A stretch of DNA of 64,000 nucleotides from Hanleya hanleyi (GCA_036873755.1 JAVTVY010025165.1:1-64000); one strand, 5' to 3'; positions 1-8,689 are shown, counted from the stretch's first letter. The notes: generated from the sequence alone by a model not told the origin. Translations and numbers: made by a program.

Positions 1-600
1 GGTGTCATCTTGTAGCTCTCGGGGGCACATCCCGATTTGAGGGATGTTCACGTCATCAGTGACGTCATTGGTGACGTCATCAGTACGAGTAGTAGCGAAA
101 GTGGGCATTTTGGGGCAGTGAAGGATGGTATTTGATGTAGAGATGGACCATCCTTGGTCCGAATGCGTCGTGTGAGGTGTCATGTTGTAGCTCTCGGGGT
201 GTACATCTCGATTTGAGGGATGTTCGCAGCATCTGTGACGTCATTGGTGACGTCATCAGTACGAGTATTAGCGAAAGCGGGTATTTTGGGGCAGTGAAGG
301 AAGATATTTGGGGTAGAGATGGACCATCCCTGGTCCGAATGTGTCGTGGGAGGTGTCATTTTGTAGTTGTCGGGGTGCAGACCCCTATTTGAGGCATGTT
401 CACGTCATCCGTGACGTCATTGGTGACGTCATCAGTAGGAGTAGTAGCGAAAGCGGGCATTTTGGGAAGTGAAGGGAGGTATTTGGTGTAGACATGGACC
501 ATCCTTGGTCCGAATGCAGCGTGTGGGGTGTCATCTTGTAGTTCTCTGCATGTAGACGCAACTACACACTTGGTGGTCGCATCGTGCATGAATACTACAT
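1..600 (+). promoter_or_regulatory. CRE-bearing tandem units (outer copy)
   Basis: About three units of roughly 170-180 bp. Each has the order 'gacgtcat-tggtgacgtcat', then 'agtagtagcgaaag', then 'cattttgggg', then 'ggaccatccttggtccgaa'. Each complete unit has closely spaced TGACGTCA octamers, the full cAMP response element palindrome. Binding is inferred from the motif only. Confidence 0.6.
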
Positions 601-631
601 ATGGCTTGATACTGTGAACTATAACGGTAAA

Positions 632-717
632 GTCAGGATGGCCGAGTGGTCTAAGGCGCCAGTCCTAAGTGCTGGTCTGCGCAACGCAGGGCGTGGGTTC
701 AAATCCTACTCCTGACA
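632..717 (+). tRNA. tRNA-Leu(UAA)-like gene, copy 1 (outer)
   Basis: The 86-nt sequence folds as a class II tRNA: acceptor GTCAGGA pairs with TCCTGAC, the anticodon stem is CCAGT/GCTGG, the long variable arm is CTGCG-CAA-CGCAG, the T arm is GTGGG/CCTAC with loop TTCAAAT, and a discriminator A follows. The anticodon loop is CCTAAGT, so the anticodon is UAA (Leu). Position 33 is C instead of the nearly universal U, which argues that it may not be a working tRNA. It lies in a mobile repeat, so it may be a transposed copy. Confidence 0.75.
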
Positions 718-734
718 CATGAGATTTTTGTATA

Positions 735-1138
735 TACACCTTTCGTATTATACCATATCTGTCCTGTATTGTACCATATTTGTCCTGTGTTATATCATAT
801 CTCTCCTGAATGTGCAGTATTATACCATATCTCTCCTGTATTATACCAAATCTGTGCTGTATTACACCATATCTCTCCTGTATTGTACCATATATGTCCT
901 GTATTATACAATATATGTTCTGTATTATACAATATTTGCCCTCTATTATGCCATATCTGTCCTGTATTATACCAAATCTGTGCTGTATTACACCATATCT
1001 GTGCTGTATTATACCATATCTGTGCAGTATTATACCATATCTGTCCAGTATTATACCGAATCTGTGCTGTATTATACCATATCTGTCCTGTATTATACCA
1101 TATCTGTCCTGTATTAGACAATATCTTCGCTGTATTTA
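735..1138 (+). repeat. 21-bp minisatellite, outer copy
   Basis: About 19 degenerate copies of a 21-bp unit close to TATTATACCATATCTGTCCTG. Open frames run through it on both strands only because 21 is a multiple of three. They are not genes. Confidence 0.95.
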
Positions 1139-1310
1139 ATGTACATGTACTCTGTGCATGTCCATGTATTCTGTACATATCCATGCACATGTACTATGTG
1201 TCTGTACATGTACTATTTGCCTGTACATGTAATCTGTTCATGTACATGTACTCTGTCAATATACATGTTTCTTGTTCATGTAAATGTACTCTGTGCATGT
1301 CATTCTACAT
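1139..1310 (+). repeat. CATGTA-rich minisatellite, outer copy (truncated)
   Basis: Irregular copies of a short unit around 'tacatgtactctgt'. This copy is cut at about 1309; the full version is at 2760-2990. Confidence 0.85.
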
Positions 1311-1316
1311 TCTACG

Positions 1317-1620
1317 GATGAAGGAGCATCCGACTGTTTTTCAATAGTCCGCGCATGCGCAGTCTGGCCGTAGTATAGAAAGCAGGCATTTTTGGGGGTA
1401 TTTGGGTGTGTGTTTGGGGTAGAGATGGACCGCTATGGGTCCGAATGGGTCGTGGAAGGTGTCAAAGTGAAGCTTGTGTGAATTAGAGTCAGAATGTTGT
1501 ATTTTTAAGTGCAAGTGGCGTCAATCTGCGCATGCGCAGTTGGTTGTAGTAAGTAAAGTGGCCATTTTGGGGCAGTACAGGAAGGTATTTGGTGTAGAGA
1601 GGGACCATCCTTGGTCCGAA
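1317..1620 (+). promoter_or_regulatory. Outer end units with NRF1-like palindromes
   Basis: Contains GCGCATGCGC at 1351-1360 and TGCGCATGCGCA at 1527-1538, matching the NRF1 consensus. Between them are 'gtagtatagaaag' and 'gtccgaatgggtcgtg' elements. The same block occurs inverted at 9290-9541. No gene lies here. A promoter role is inference. Confidence 0.5.
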
Positions 1621-1621
1621 T

Positions 1622-2215
1622 GTGTCGTGTTGGGTGTTATTTTGTAGCTCGCGGGGTGTAGACCCCGATTTGAGGGATGTTCACGTCATCTGTGACGTCA
1701 TTGGTGACGTCATCAGTAGGAGTAGTAGCCAAAGTGTGCATTTTGGGGCAGTGAAGGAAGGTATTTGGTGTAGAGATGGACCATCCTTGGTCCGAATGTA
1801 TCGTGGGAGGTGTCATTTTGTAACTCTCGGGGTGTACATCTCGATTTGAGGGATGTTCCCATCATCTGTGATGTCATTAGTACGAGTAGTAGCGAAAGTG
1901 GGCATTTTGGGGCAGTGAAGGAAGATATTTGGGGTAGAGATGGACCATCCTTGGTCCGAATGTGTCGTGGGAGGTGTCATTTTGTAGTCCTCGGGGTGCA
2001 GACCCCTATTTGAGGGATGTTCACGTCATCCGTGACGTCATTGGTGACGTCATTAGTAGGAGTAGTAGCGAAAGCGGGCATTTTGGGAAGTGAAGGGAGG
2101 TATTTGGTGTAGACATGGACCATCCTTGGTCCGAATGCAGCGTGTGGGGTGTCATCTTGTAGTTCTCTGCATGTAGACGCAACTACACACTTGGTGGTCG
2201 CATCGTGCATGAATA
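1622..2215 (+). promoter_or_regulatory. CRE-bearing tandem units (left arm)
   Basis: Three units homologous to 1-590, with TGACGTCA octamers and 'ggaccatccttggtccgaa' elements. The inverted counterpart is at 8690-9290. Confidence 0.6.
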
Positions 2216-2252
2216 CTACATATGGCTTGATACTGTGAACTATAACGGTAAA

Positions 2253-2338
2253 GTCAGGATGGCCGAGTGGTCTAAGGCGCCAGTCCTAAGTGCTGGTCTG
2301 CGCAACGCAGGGCGTGGGTTCAAATCCTACTCCTGACA
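2253..2338 (+). tRNA. tRNA-Leu(UAA)-like gene, copy 2 (left arm)
   Basis: Identical to copy 1 at 632-717 over the whole 86 nt, including the perfect 7-bp acceptor stem, the class II variable arm and the unusual C at position 33. It lies between the CRE units and the 21-bp minisatellite, the same position as in the other copies. Confidence 0.75.
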
Positions 2339-2355
2339 CATGAGATTTTTGTATA

Positions 2356-2759
2356 TACACCTTTCGTATTATACCATATCTGTCCTGTATTGTACCATAT
2401 TTGTCCTGTGTTATATCATATCTCTCCTGAATGTGCAGTATTATACCATATCTCTCCTGTATTATACCAAATCTGTGCTGTATTACACCATATCTCTCCT
2501 GTATTGTACCATATATGTCCTGTATTATACAATATATGTTCTGTATTATACAATATTTGCCCTCTATTATGCCATATCTGTCCTGTATTATACCAAATCT
2601 GTGCTGTATTACACCATATCTGTGCTGTATTATACCATATCTGTGCAGTATTATACCATATCTGTCCAGTATTATACCGAATCTGTGCTGTATTATACCA
2701 TATCTGTCCTGTATTATACCATATCTGTCCTGTATTAGACAATATCTTCGCTGTATTTA
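2356..2759 (+). repeat. 21-bp minisatellite, left arm
   Basis: Same array as 735-1138 and the inverted 8103-8503, with about 19 units. Reading frames here are artefacts of the period. Confidence 0.95.
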
Positions 2760-2990
2760 ATGTACATGTACTCTGTGCATGTCCATGTATTCTGTACATA
2801 TCCATGCACATGTACTATGTGTCTGTACATGTACTATTTGCCTGTACATGTAATCTGTTCATGTACATGTACTCTGTCAATATACATGTTTCTTGTCCAT
2901 GTAAATGTACTCTGTGCATGTCATTCTACATGTACTCTGTTCACGTTCTTGTATAGATACTCTGTTCAAATCCATGTACATACTCTTTGA
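2760..2990 (+). repeat. CATGTA-rich minisatellite, left arm
   Basis: Short irregular units around 'catgtactctgt', complete here and inverted at 7867-8100. Confidence 0.85.
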
Positions 2991-2992
2991 CC

Positions 2993-3037
2993 CATCGCTA
3001 TATAGCTGAAATATTGCAGAATGCGACGTTAAACCTT

Positions 3038-3080
<43 letters not shown>
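2993..3080 (-). repeat. Molluscan SINE-like core plus (TC)n
   Basis: On the minus strand it reads 'attaaggtttaacgtcgc', then 'gcaatatttcagctatatag'. This core is seen again at 7814-7866 and 33,203-33,268. A pure (TC)n tract of about 40 bp at 3041-3080 follows. Confidence 0.75.
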
Positions 3081-3083
<3 letters not shown>

Positions 3084-3149
3084 GAACATGTACTCTGTAC
3101 AATGTCGCATGATGTAGACCGGTGAGAGAAAAACAACAACAAGAATGAC

Positions 3150-3440
3150 AGGTCAATCATTTTATTATCCCCTCCAGTACATCATACCCAAGCTGGGGGT
3201 GCCGCGTTGGGTATGTTTACAATACCAATAGCTTCTTGTCCAATCAGAGGCCGCCATTTGGTGCTGCATCTGTCATATTCGTTCTTGTCCGTTAGATGTA
3301 TTCTCGGCTACTCTTGTCCAATCAGAAGTCGCCATTTCAGAAAGTTCCATCTTTGGCCATGTTCGGTCTGAACCGTTTGTTCTAATCGTCATCGAACAGG
3401 CCAGGATACCGTTGAGGCAACATATCCTCAGATAGGCAAC
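3150..3440 (-). terminator. Shared 3' module with AATAAA, left arm
   Basis: Minus-strand poly(A) signal AATAAA at 3161-3166, preceded by 'ggggat' and a C-rich/G-rich 'cccccagc...gggt' patch. The same block lies behind the right-arm gene (7385-7675) and the nested C2H2 copy (24,760-25,045). A shorter version lies behind the Polinton ATPase (17,800-17,870). Confidence 0.7.
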
Positions 3441-3446
3441 ATATTC

Positions 3447-4307
3447 TCACTTGGTGTTGGGGCGCTGTTCATAGGCCCATTCCAAGGGATCCACAGTGTC
3501 CAGTTGGGCCAGCATCGTCTCTAGCGACGCCCGATTGGTGATTGTGAAAGGCTGGTCGTACACTGGGTTGATGGCACTGGAATAGAAATAGCGCAATTCA
3601 CCCGTCATCTTATGGCATAAGATGTACCCAAATGTTACATTTAATGTGAAGTACGCAGGTTGGTCATTGAAGATGGCTTCCACGTAGCTGCGTAGACGGG
3701 CGAGGCCAGTCAGCCGGAAATTGTACAAGTCCAATATAGGGCGATGACGGTGGAAACAGTGTCGGATCATGGACCAATGGCGTCGATACATCTCACTCAC
3801 TGGATGATCTTCGGGTAAGAGATCGCTGGGAACATCCACCGCATCTTCCAGAAAATGTTCGTTGTTGACAGGCGTATGACTGGGAACAGTAATGCTAGGG
3901 ACCGGCTGGATATCTAGGCTCTTCTGAACTGTGGGTATAGGCGGGCTCTCCGTGATCGCATCACCAGTGGCATTCGTCTTCCCTGGTTCATCGTCAGTGA
4001 GTCTGTCCCTCCTGGGTGCTTCTTTAGTGGAAAGTTGTCCCTCATGCCGTGGTGACGGACCATGAATCAAACGCTCATGCCGTCTTAACTGACTGGGTCG
4101 TTTGAAGAGTTGACCACATTCTTCGCATGGACGCTTGGGTGGCCCATGAATTGAACGTTCATGGCGCTGTAAATGATCCGGGCGCTGAAACGACAGTGTA
4201 CATATCGTACAGCTATATCGGGCGGTTCCGTCGTGCTTGGTAGCCTCATGGCGGCGCAAGTCGTGCAAACGAGTGAATGATTTCGAGCACGTAGTACAAG
4301 TGAACAT
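3447..4307 (-). CDS. C2H2 zinc-finger protein fused to a Polinton polymerase N-terminal domain
   Basis: 286 aa. Residues 1-85 hold three C2H2 fingers of the CxxC-x12-HxxxH kind (MFTCTTCSKSFTRLHDLRRH opens the first), separated by 'HGPxxRxCEECGQ' style linkers. A low-complexity middle (about 95-165) follows. Residues 170-286 match the start of the polymerase gene at 20,111-21,310: EDHPVSEMYRRHWSM, FHRHRPILDLYNFRL, TFGYIL, LDPLEWA and QRPNTK occur in the same order. The ATG at 4307 is 46 bp downstream of a TATA box. No catalytic polymerase motif is present. Compared with the right arm, the end is cut short after RPNTK by a roughly 130-bp deletion. It is probably a nuclear DNA-binding protein, perhaps regulatory. 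That role is inferred from the fingers only. Confidence 0.75.
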   Translation of the reverse strand: MFTCTTCSKSFTRLHDLRRHEATKHDGTARYSCTICTLSFQRPDHLQRHERSIHGPPKRPCEECGQLFKRPSQLRRHERLIHGPSPRHEGQLSTKEAPRRDRLTDDEPGKTNATGDAITESPPIPTVQKSLDIQPVPSITVPSHTPVNNEHFLEDAVDVPSDLLPEDHPVSEMYRRHWSMIRHCFHRHRPILDLYNFRLTGLARLRSYVEAIFNDQPAYFTLNVTFGYILCHKMTGELRYFYSSAINPVYDQPFTITNRASLETMLAQLDTVDPLEWAYEQRPNTK

Positions 4308-4352
4308 CTTGGTGGTTGACAGAGTGTCTGATGAAACGGCTAGGCCGCTTCC

Positions 4353-4360
4353 CTTTTATA
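4353..4360 (-). promoter_or_regulatory. TATA box of left zinc-finger/pol-N gene
   Basis: Minus-strand TATAAAAG, 46-53 bp upstream of the ATG at 4307. The mirror box is at 6373-6380. Confidence 0.7.
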
Positions 4361-4406
4361 GCAAGCTAGCTGGTGATCTATTTTTAGCACAATCAGTTCA
4401 ACTTGG

Positions 4407-4490
4407 ACGTCAGCGACAAGAACCGGGATGTAGGCGCGGACGTCAGCGACAAGAACCCAGATGTAGGCGCGGACGTCAAGAACCCGGAAG
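4407..4490 (+). repeat. 33-bp tandem unit in left arm promoter
   Basis: About 2.5 copies of a 33-bp unit beginning 'gacgtcagcgacaagaaccc'. The right arm has only one, which explains most of the 60-bp offset between the arms here. Confidence 0.8.
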
Positions 4491-4618
4491 TTAGAGGGAA
4501 GGTGACCGGCCTATCGACCAATCAGAAGCCATCATTTCAGAAAGTTCAATCTTCGTTCAGTGTAACCTAAACGTCTTCGGGCAATCCATGATACTGAAGC
4601 TCGACGCTCTTACTTCTC
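4491..4618 (-). other. Spacer with 3' tail of inner C2H2 gene
   Basis: Contains 'aatcagaagccatcatttcag' and the 'atcatggattgcccgaagacg' stretch (read on the minus strand), a diverged version of the 3' module. No gene is seen. Confidence 0.5.
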
Positions 4619-4909
4619 TCATTCAACACTGAGATCAATCTCCATCGGCTCTTCAATGCGCGGCGAATCGACCTCCATGGGTTCTTCTATTCTCAGATGC
4701 ATTCCGATAGAAACTGAAATATCCGGTCTCGAGAGTGGCGAGCGTGATCCGTGTATGACATTTCGGTGACGACTCAGTTGACTGGGATGCTTAAAGGCGA
4801 TATCACAATCCGCACATGTATGCATGGGTACTTCGTGGCGTGCACGTGTGTGACAACGCAAACTGTCCAGGCGATGAAAGCGCTTCGAGCAAGTTGTGCA
4901 AGAGAACAT
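4619..4909 (-). CDS. Small two-finger C2H2 protein, left arm
   Basis: 96 aa. Finger 1 is at residues 2-25 (FSCTTCSKRFHRLDSLRCH...H). Finger 2 is at about 31-53 (HTCADCDIAFKHPSQLSRH...H). The acidic tail contains the repeat 'RIEEPME(V/I)D'. The start at 4909 lies 45-52 bp below a TATA box. Its mirror copy at 5884-6174 differs by only a few residues, so the frame has been kept in both arms. It lies head-to-tail with the larger zinc-finger gene on the same arm. Small C2H2 proteins are common accessory genes in Polintons; the target is unknown. Confidence 0.75.
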   Translation of the reverse strand: MFSCTTCSKRFHRLDSLRCHTRARHEVPMHTCADCDIAFKHPSQLSRHRNVIHGSRSPLSRPDISVSIGMHLRIEEPMEVDSPRIEEPMEIDLSVE

Positions 4910-4953
4910 ATCGGCTGTGGATCTGGAAATGATGAATGCCGTAAAACTTTCGG

Positions 4954-4961
4954 CTCTTATA
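4954..4961 (-). promoter_or_regulatory. TATA box of left two-finger gene
   Basis: Minus-strand TATAAGAG, 45-52 bp upstream of the ATG at 4909. Confidence 0.55.
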
Positions 4962-4979
4962 GGCCAACATAGGAGTACC

Positions 4980-5075
4980 CGGATGTTCTACAGTCAGGGA
5001 TGTACAAGAACCCGGATGTACCCGGATGTAAAAGTCCCGGATGTAAAAGTGCCCGGATGTTCACGAATGTACTAC
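4980..5075 (+). repeat. Short 'cccggatgta' repeats at the inner end of the arm
   Basis: Six or more copies of 'cccggatgt(a/t)' with variable spacers. Related copies lie on the other arm at 5750-5820. Arm homology fades here. Confidence 0.7.
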
Positions 5076-5139
5076 CATCCCGGACTTCTATCAGGCCCAG
5101 GTCCAGAAGCTCTCATGTTCTGCATGTGAATAGTCAGTC

Positions 5140-5190
5140 ATATTGTGTGTGCGTGTGCGTGTGTGTGTGTGCGTGTGTGTGTATGCAGCA
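5140..5190 (+). repeat. (TG)n microsatellite
   Basis: Alternating tgtgtg/cgtgtg tract. Confidence 0.9.
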
Positions 5191-5382
5191 TGTGTGTGTA
5201 TACGTCAGTGGGTAGGTGTGTGTATGTCGCCGTGTGCCATGATACAGACAGATGAGAGGAACACCAGGGTACCAGGAACTGACTTTTGTCCCCTGCGCGC
5301 TATCGCATATTGACCTTTGACCTCAGAAATTTGCATATCACGTGAGAGGTCAAAGGTCAATGAGTGCACTTGGAGCTCAGAG

Positions 5383-5485
5383 CCGTTCACGTGACCGGAA
5401 CTGACCTTTGACCCCTGCGCGCGCTAACAATACCGGATAAAAATTGCGCGCAGGGGTCAAAGGTCAGTTCCGGTCACGTGAACGG
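5383..5485. repeat. Perfect 40-bp inverted repeat at the palindrome centre
   Basis: Arms 5383-5422 and 5446-5485 are exact reverse complements with a 23-nt loop. Each arm contains CACGTG (an E-box) and a 'ggtcaaaggtca' element. This is near the symmetry centre of the whole palindrome. Confidence 0.95.
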
Positions 5486-5583
5486 AAGCGGAAGTGACCT
5501 CACAGAGGTCATAGGCAAATGTCACTTCCGAGCTCTGAGCTCCACACGCTTTGAGCTCCAAGAGCTCTGCCACACGGGAGCTC

Positions 5584-5644
5584 CCACCACCACCACCACC
5601 GGGCGTTGACGCCCGTCAACGCCCGGTGGTGATGGTGGTGGTGG
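5584..5644. repeat. Cruciform-type hairpin with 2-nt loop
   Basis: CCGGGCGTTGACG (5599-5611) pairs exactly with 5614-5626, leaving only 'cc' as loop. Flanking (CCA)n and (TGG)n extend the stem with one mismatch to about 5584/5644. Confidence 0.9.
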
Positions 5645-5831
5645 AATGTGGTGGTGGTGTGTGTGTGTTGTGGTAGTGTGTGGTGGTGGTGTTGGTGGTG
5701 GTGTCTGTACATATAAGAATGAACATGTGTCCCTCATCAATCCTTATGTATTGGTCGTACATCCGGGTTCTTGTACATCCGGGGATTGTCGCTGACGTCC
5801 GTGTCTACATCCGGGTACTCCTATGTTGGCC

Positions 5832-5838
5832 TATAATT
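5832..5838 (+). promoter_or_regulatory. TATA-like box of right two-finger gene
   Basis: TATAATT, 46-52 bp upstream of the ATG at 5884. The mirror box is TATAAGAG at 4954-4961. Confidence 0.5.
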
Positions 5839-5883
5839 GCCAGAATTTTTACGGCATTCATGATTTCCAGATCCACAGCCGAT

Positions 5884-6174
5884 ATGTTCTCTTGCACAAC
5901 TTGCTCGAAGCGCTTTCATCGCCTGGACTGTTTGCGTTGTCACACACGTGCACGGCACGAAGTACCCATGCATACATGTGCGGATTGTGATATAGTCTTT
6001 AAGCATCCCAGTCAATTGAGACGTCACCGAAATGTCATACACGGATCACGCTCGCCACTCTCGAGACCGGATATTTCAGTTTCTATCGGAATGCATCTGA
6101 GAATAGAAGAACCCATGGAGGTCGATTCACCGCGGATTGAAGAGCCGATGGAGATTGATCTCAGTGTTGAATGA
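5884..6174 (+). CDS. Small two-finger C2H2 protein, right arm
   Basis: 96 aa, the mirror of 4619-4909. Differences include Ser15 to Cys in the first finger, Ala to Val before the second finger's Phe, and Ser to Arg in its helix. The zinc ligands are unchanged. The frame is open further upstream to 5680, but the ATG at 5884 matches the left-arm start and the TATA spacing. Its 3' end runs into a diverged 3' module at 6175-6300. Confidence 0.75.
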   Translation: MFSCTTCSKRFHRLDCLRCHTRARHEVPMHTCADCDIVFKHPSQLRRHRNVIHGSRSPLSRPDISVSIGMHLRIEEPMEVDSPRIEEPMEIDLSVE

Positions 6175-6372
6175 GAGAAGTAAGAGCTTCGAGCTTCAGT
6201 ATCATGGATTGCCCGAAGACGTTTAGGTTACACTGAACGAAGATTGAACTTTCTGAAATGATGGCTTCTGACTGGTCGATAGGCCGGCCACCTCCCCTCT
6301 AACTTCCGGGTTCTTGTCGCTGACGTCCAAGTTGAACTGATTGTGCTAAAAATAGATCACCAGCTAGCTTGC
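6175..6372 (+). other. Spacer between the two right-arm genes
   Basis: Diverged 3' module, then one copy of the 'gacgtc...aacttg' promoter segment shared with 4361-4420. No gene. Confidence 0.5.
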
Positions 6373-6380
6373 TATAAAAG
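6373..6380 (+). promoter_or_regulatory. TATA box of right zinc-finger/pol-N gene
   Basis: TATAAAAG, 46-53 bp upstream of the ATG at 6426. Confidence 0.7.
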
Positions 6381-6425
6381 GGAAGCGGGCTGGCCGTTTC
6401 ATCAGACACTCTGTCAACCACCAAT

Positions 6426-7349
6426 ATGTTTACTTGTACTACGTGCTCGAAATCATTCACTCGTCTGCACGACTTGCGCCGCCATGAGGCTACCAAGCAC
6501 GACGGAACCGCCCGGTATAGCTGTACGATATGTACACTGTCGTTTCAGCGCCCGGATCATTTACAGCGCCATGAACGTTCAATTCACGGGCCACCCAAGC
6601 GTCCATGCGAAGAATGTGGTCAATTCTTCAAACGACCCAGTCAGTTAAGACGGCATGAGCGTTTGATTCATGGTCCGTCACCACGGCATGAGGGACAACT
6701 TTCCACTAAAGAGGCACCCAGGAGGGAGACCCACTGAAGATGAACCCGGGGAGACGAATGCCACTGGTGGTGCGATCACGGAGAGCCGCCTATACCCACA
6801 GTTCAGAAGAGCCTAGATATCCAGCCGGTCCCTAGCATTACTGTTCCCAGTCATACGCCTGACAACAACGAACATTTTCTGGAAGATGCGGTGGATGTTC
6901 CCAGCGATCTCTTACCCGAAGATCATCCGGTGAGTGAGATGTATCGACGCCATTGGTCCATGATCCGACACTGTTTCCACCGTCATCGCCCTATATTGGA
7001 CTTGTACAATTTCCGACTGACTGGCCTCGCCCGTCTACGCAGCTACGTGGAAGCCATCTTCAATGACCAACCTACGTACTTCACATTAAATGTAGCATTT
7101 GGGTACATCTTATGGCATAAGATGACGGGTGAATTGCGCTATTTCTATTCCAGTGCCATCAACCCAGTGTACGACCAGCCTTTCACAATCACCAATCGGG
7201 CGTCGCTAGAGACGATGCTGGCCCAACTGGACACTGTGGATCCCTTGGAATGGGCCTATGAACAGCGCCCCAACACCAAGTGGATAGTGGAGAGGGTCAC
7301 CAATGTTACGTTCTTCGTGGTTAAACTGACCACCACCCCCATCGGATGA
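6426..7349 (+). pseudogene. Frameshifted copy of the zinc-finger/pol-N gene
   Basis: The first frame (6426-6737) encodes the three C2H2 fingers and stops at 6737 after a shift relative to the left arm, in 'aggagggagacccac'. The polymerase-N part stays open in another frame at 6891-7349 and contains HPVSEMYRRHW, FHRHRPILDLYNFRL and QRPNTKW. It then runs on through VTNVTFFV, which is conserved in the Polinton polymerase gene and missing from the left arm. So this arm keeps more of the domain but has lost the reading-frame link. Fingers alone could still be made from the 103-residue frame. Confidence 0.75.
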
Positions 7350-7384
7350 AAGTACTCACCCATGCACTGATAGATATTCAGAAT

Positions 7385-7675
7385 GCGCAAACAACTATCT
7401 GAGGATATGTTGCCTCAACGGTATCCTGGCCTGCCCGATGACGATTAGAACAAACGGTTCAGAGCGAACATGGCCGAAGATGGAACTTTCTGAAATGGCG
7501 ACTTCTGATTGGACAAGAGTAGCCGAGAATACATCTAACGGACAAGAACGAATATGACAGATGCAGCACCAAATGGCGGCCTCTGATTGGACAAGAAGCT
7601 ATTGGTATTGTAAACATACCCAACGCGGCTCCCCCAGTTTGGGTATGATGTACTGGAGGGGATAATAAAATGATT
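7385..7675 (+). terminator. Shared 3' module with AATAAA, right arm
   Basis: Includes 'aggatatgttgcctcaacgg', 'tgattggacaagag', 'cggctcccccagtttgggta' and AATAAA at 7664-7669. Mirror of 3150-3440 and homologous to 24,760-25,045. Confidence 0.7.
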
Positions 7676-7751
7676 GACCTGTCATTCTTGTTGTTGTTGT
7701 TCTCTCACCGGTCTACATCATGCGACATTGTACAGAGTACATGTTCATTGA

Positions 7752-7752
7752 G

Positions 7753-7817
<65 letters not shown>

Positions 7818-7866
7818 ATTAAGGTTTAACGTCGCATTCCGCAATATTTCAGCTATATAGCGATGG
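7752..7866 (+). repeat. (GA)n tract and SINE-like core
   Basis: About 60 bp of (GA)n, then the 'ttaaggtttaacgtcgcatt' core ending 'cagctatatagcga'. Mirror of 2993-3080. Confidence 0.85.
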
Positions 7867-8100
7867 GACAAAGAGTATGTACATGGATTTGAACAGACTA
7901 TGTATACAAGAACGTGAACAGAGTACATGTAGAATGACAAGCACAGAGTACATTTACATGGACAAGGAACATGTATATTGACAGAGTACAGGCACATGAA
8001 CAGATTACATGTACAGGCAAATAGTACATGTACAGACACATAGTACATGTGCATGGATATGTACAGAATACATGGACATGCACAGAGTACATGTACATTA
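7867..8100 (-). repeat. CATGTA-rich minisatellite, right arm
   Basis: Inverted counterpart of 2760-2990. Confidence 0.85.
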
Positions 8101-8102
8101 AA

Positions 8103-8503
8103 TAGAGCGAAGATATTGTCTAATACAGGACAGATATGGTATAATACAGGACAGATATGGTATAATACAGCACAGATTCGGTATAATACTGGACAGATAT
8201 GGTATAATACTGCACAGATATGGTATAATACAGCACAGATATGGTGTAATACAGCACAGATTTGGTATAATACAGGGCAGATATGGTATAATAGAGGGCA
8301 AATATTGTATAATACAGAACATATATTGTATAATACAGGACATATATGGTACAATACAGGAGAGATATGGTATAATACAGCACAGATTTGGTATAATACA
8401 GGAGAGATATGGTATAATACAGCACATTCAGGAGAGATATGATGTAACACAGGACAAATATGGTACAATACAGGACAGATATGGTATAATACAAAAGGTG
8501 TAT
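8103..8503 (-). repeat. 21-bp minisatellite, right arm
   Basis: Inverted counterpart of 2356-2759, with a few different substitutions. Long frames on both strands are period artefacts. Confidence 0.95.
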
Positions 8504-8519
8504 ATACAAAAAACTCATG

Positions 8520-8605
8520 TGTCGGGAGTAGGATTCGAACCCACGCCCTGCGTTGCGCAGACCAGCACTTAGGACTGGCGCCTTAGACCACTCGGCCATC
8601 CTGAC
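8520..8605 (-). tRNA. tRNA-Leu(UAA)-like gene, copy 3 (right arm)
   Basis: Same 86-nt class II fold as the other two copies, with anticodon UAA and C33. It differs by having the standard TTCGAAT T-loop and one acceptor mismatch (TCCCGAC instead of TCCTGAC). It sits in the mirror position between the minisatellite and the CRE units. Confidence 0.7.
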
Positions 8606-8689
8606 TTTACAGTTATAGTTCACAGTATCAAGCCATATGTAGTATTCATGCACGATGCGACCACGAAGTGTGTAGTTGCGTCTACATGC

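Larger units (their letters stand above)
1..1310 (+). repeat. Outer partial copy of the palindrome arm (tandem duplicate)
   Basis: Bases from the window edge to about 1309 match 1622-2930 at a constant offset of 1621 bp. The match covers the CRE-bearing units, the tRNA-like gene and both minisatellites. It stops abruptly inside the second minisatellite, where the sequence jumps to the outer end of the next arm copy. The left limit lies outside the window. The near identity over the tRNA and minisatellites points to a recent tandem duplication. Whether it arose by unequal exchange or by head-to-tail insertion cannot be decided here. Confidence 0.9.
1317..5050 (+). repeat. Left arm of the palindrome
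   Basis: Reverse complement of about 5740-9541. Relative to the right arm it has extra copies of a 33-bp unit at 4407-4490 and lacks about 130 bp at the end of the zinc-finger/polymerase-N gene. Outer to inner it holds NRF1-like units, CRE units, tRNA, two minisatellites, a (TC)n tract, the 3' module and two C2H2 genes on the minus strand. Confidence 0.85.
5051..5739. other. Central spacer of the palindrome
   Basis: Not shared between the arms. Holds a (TG)n/(CG) microsatellite, repeated 'ggtcaaaggtca' and 'gagctc' motifs, two strong hairpins and a (GTG)n tract. No coding region is supported. The motif AGGTCAAAGGTCA is a DR1-type nuclear receptor half-site pair. Confidence 0.7.

Noticed and set aside
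719..1347. Long overlapping open frames on both strands (also at 2,340-2,990 and 7,713-8,653)
   Set aside because: All lie in a 21-bp minisatellite, a multiple of three without stops; repetitive Tyr/Ile/Cys or Asn/Thr/Gln products with no domain.
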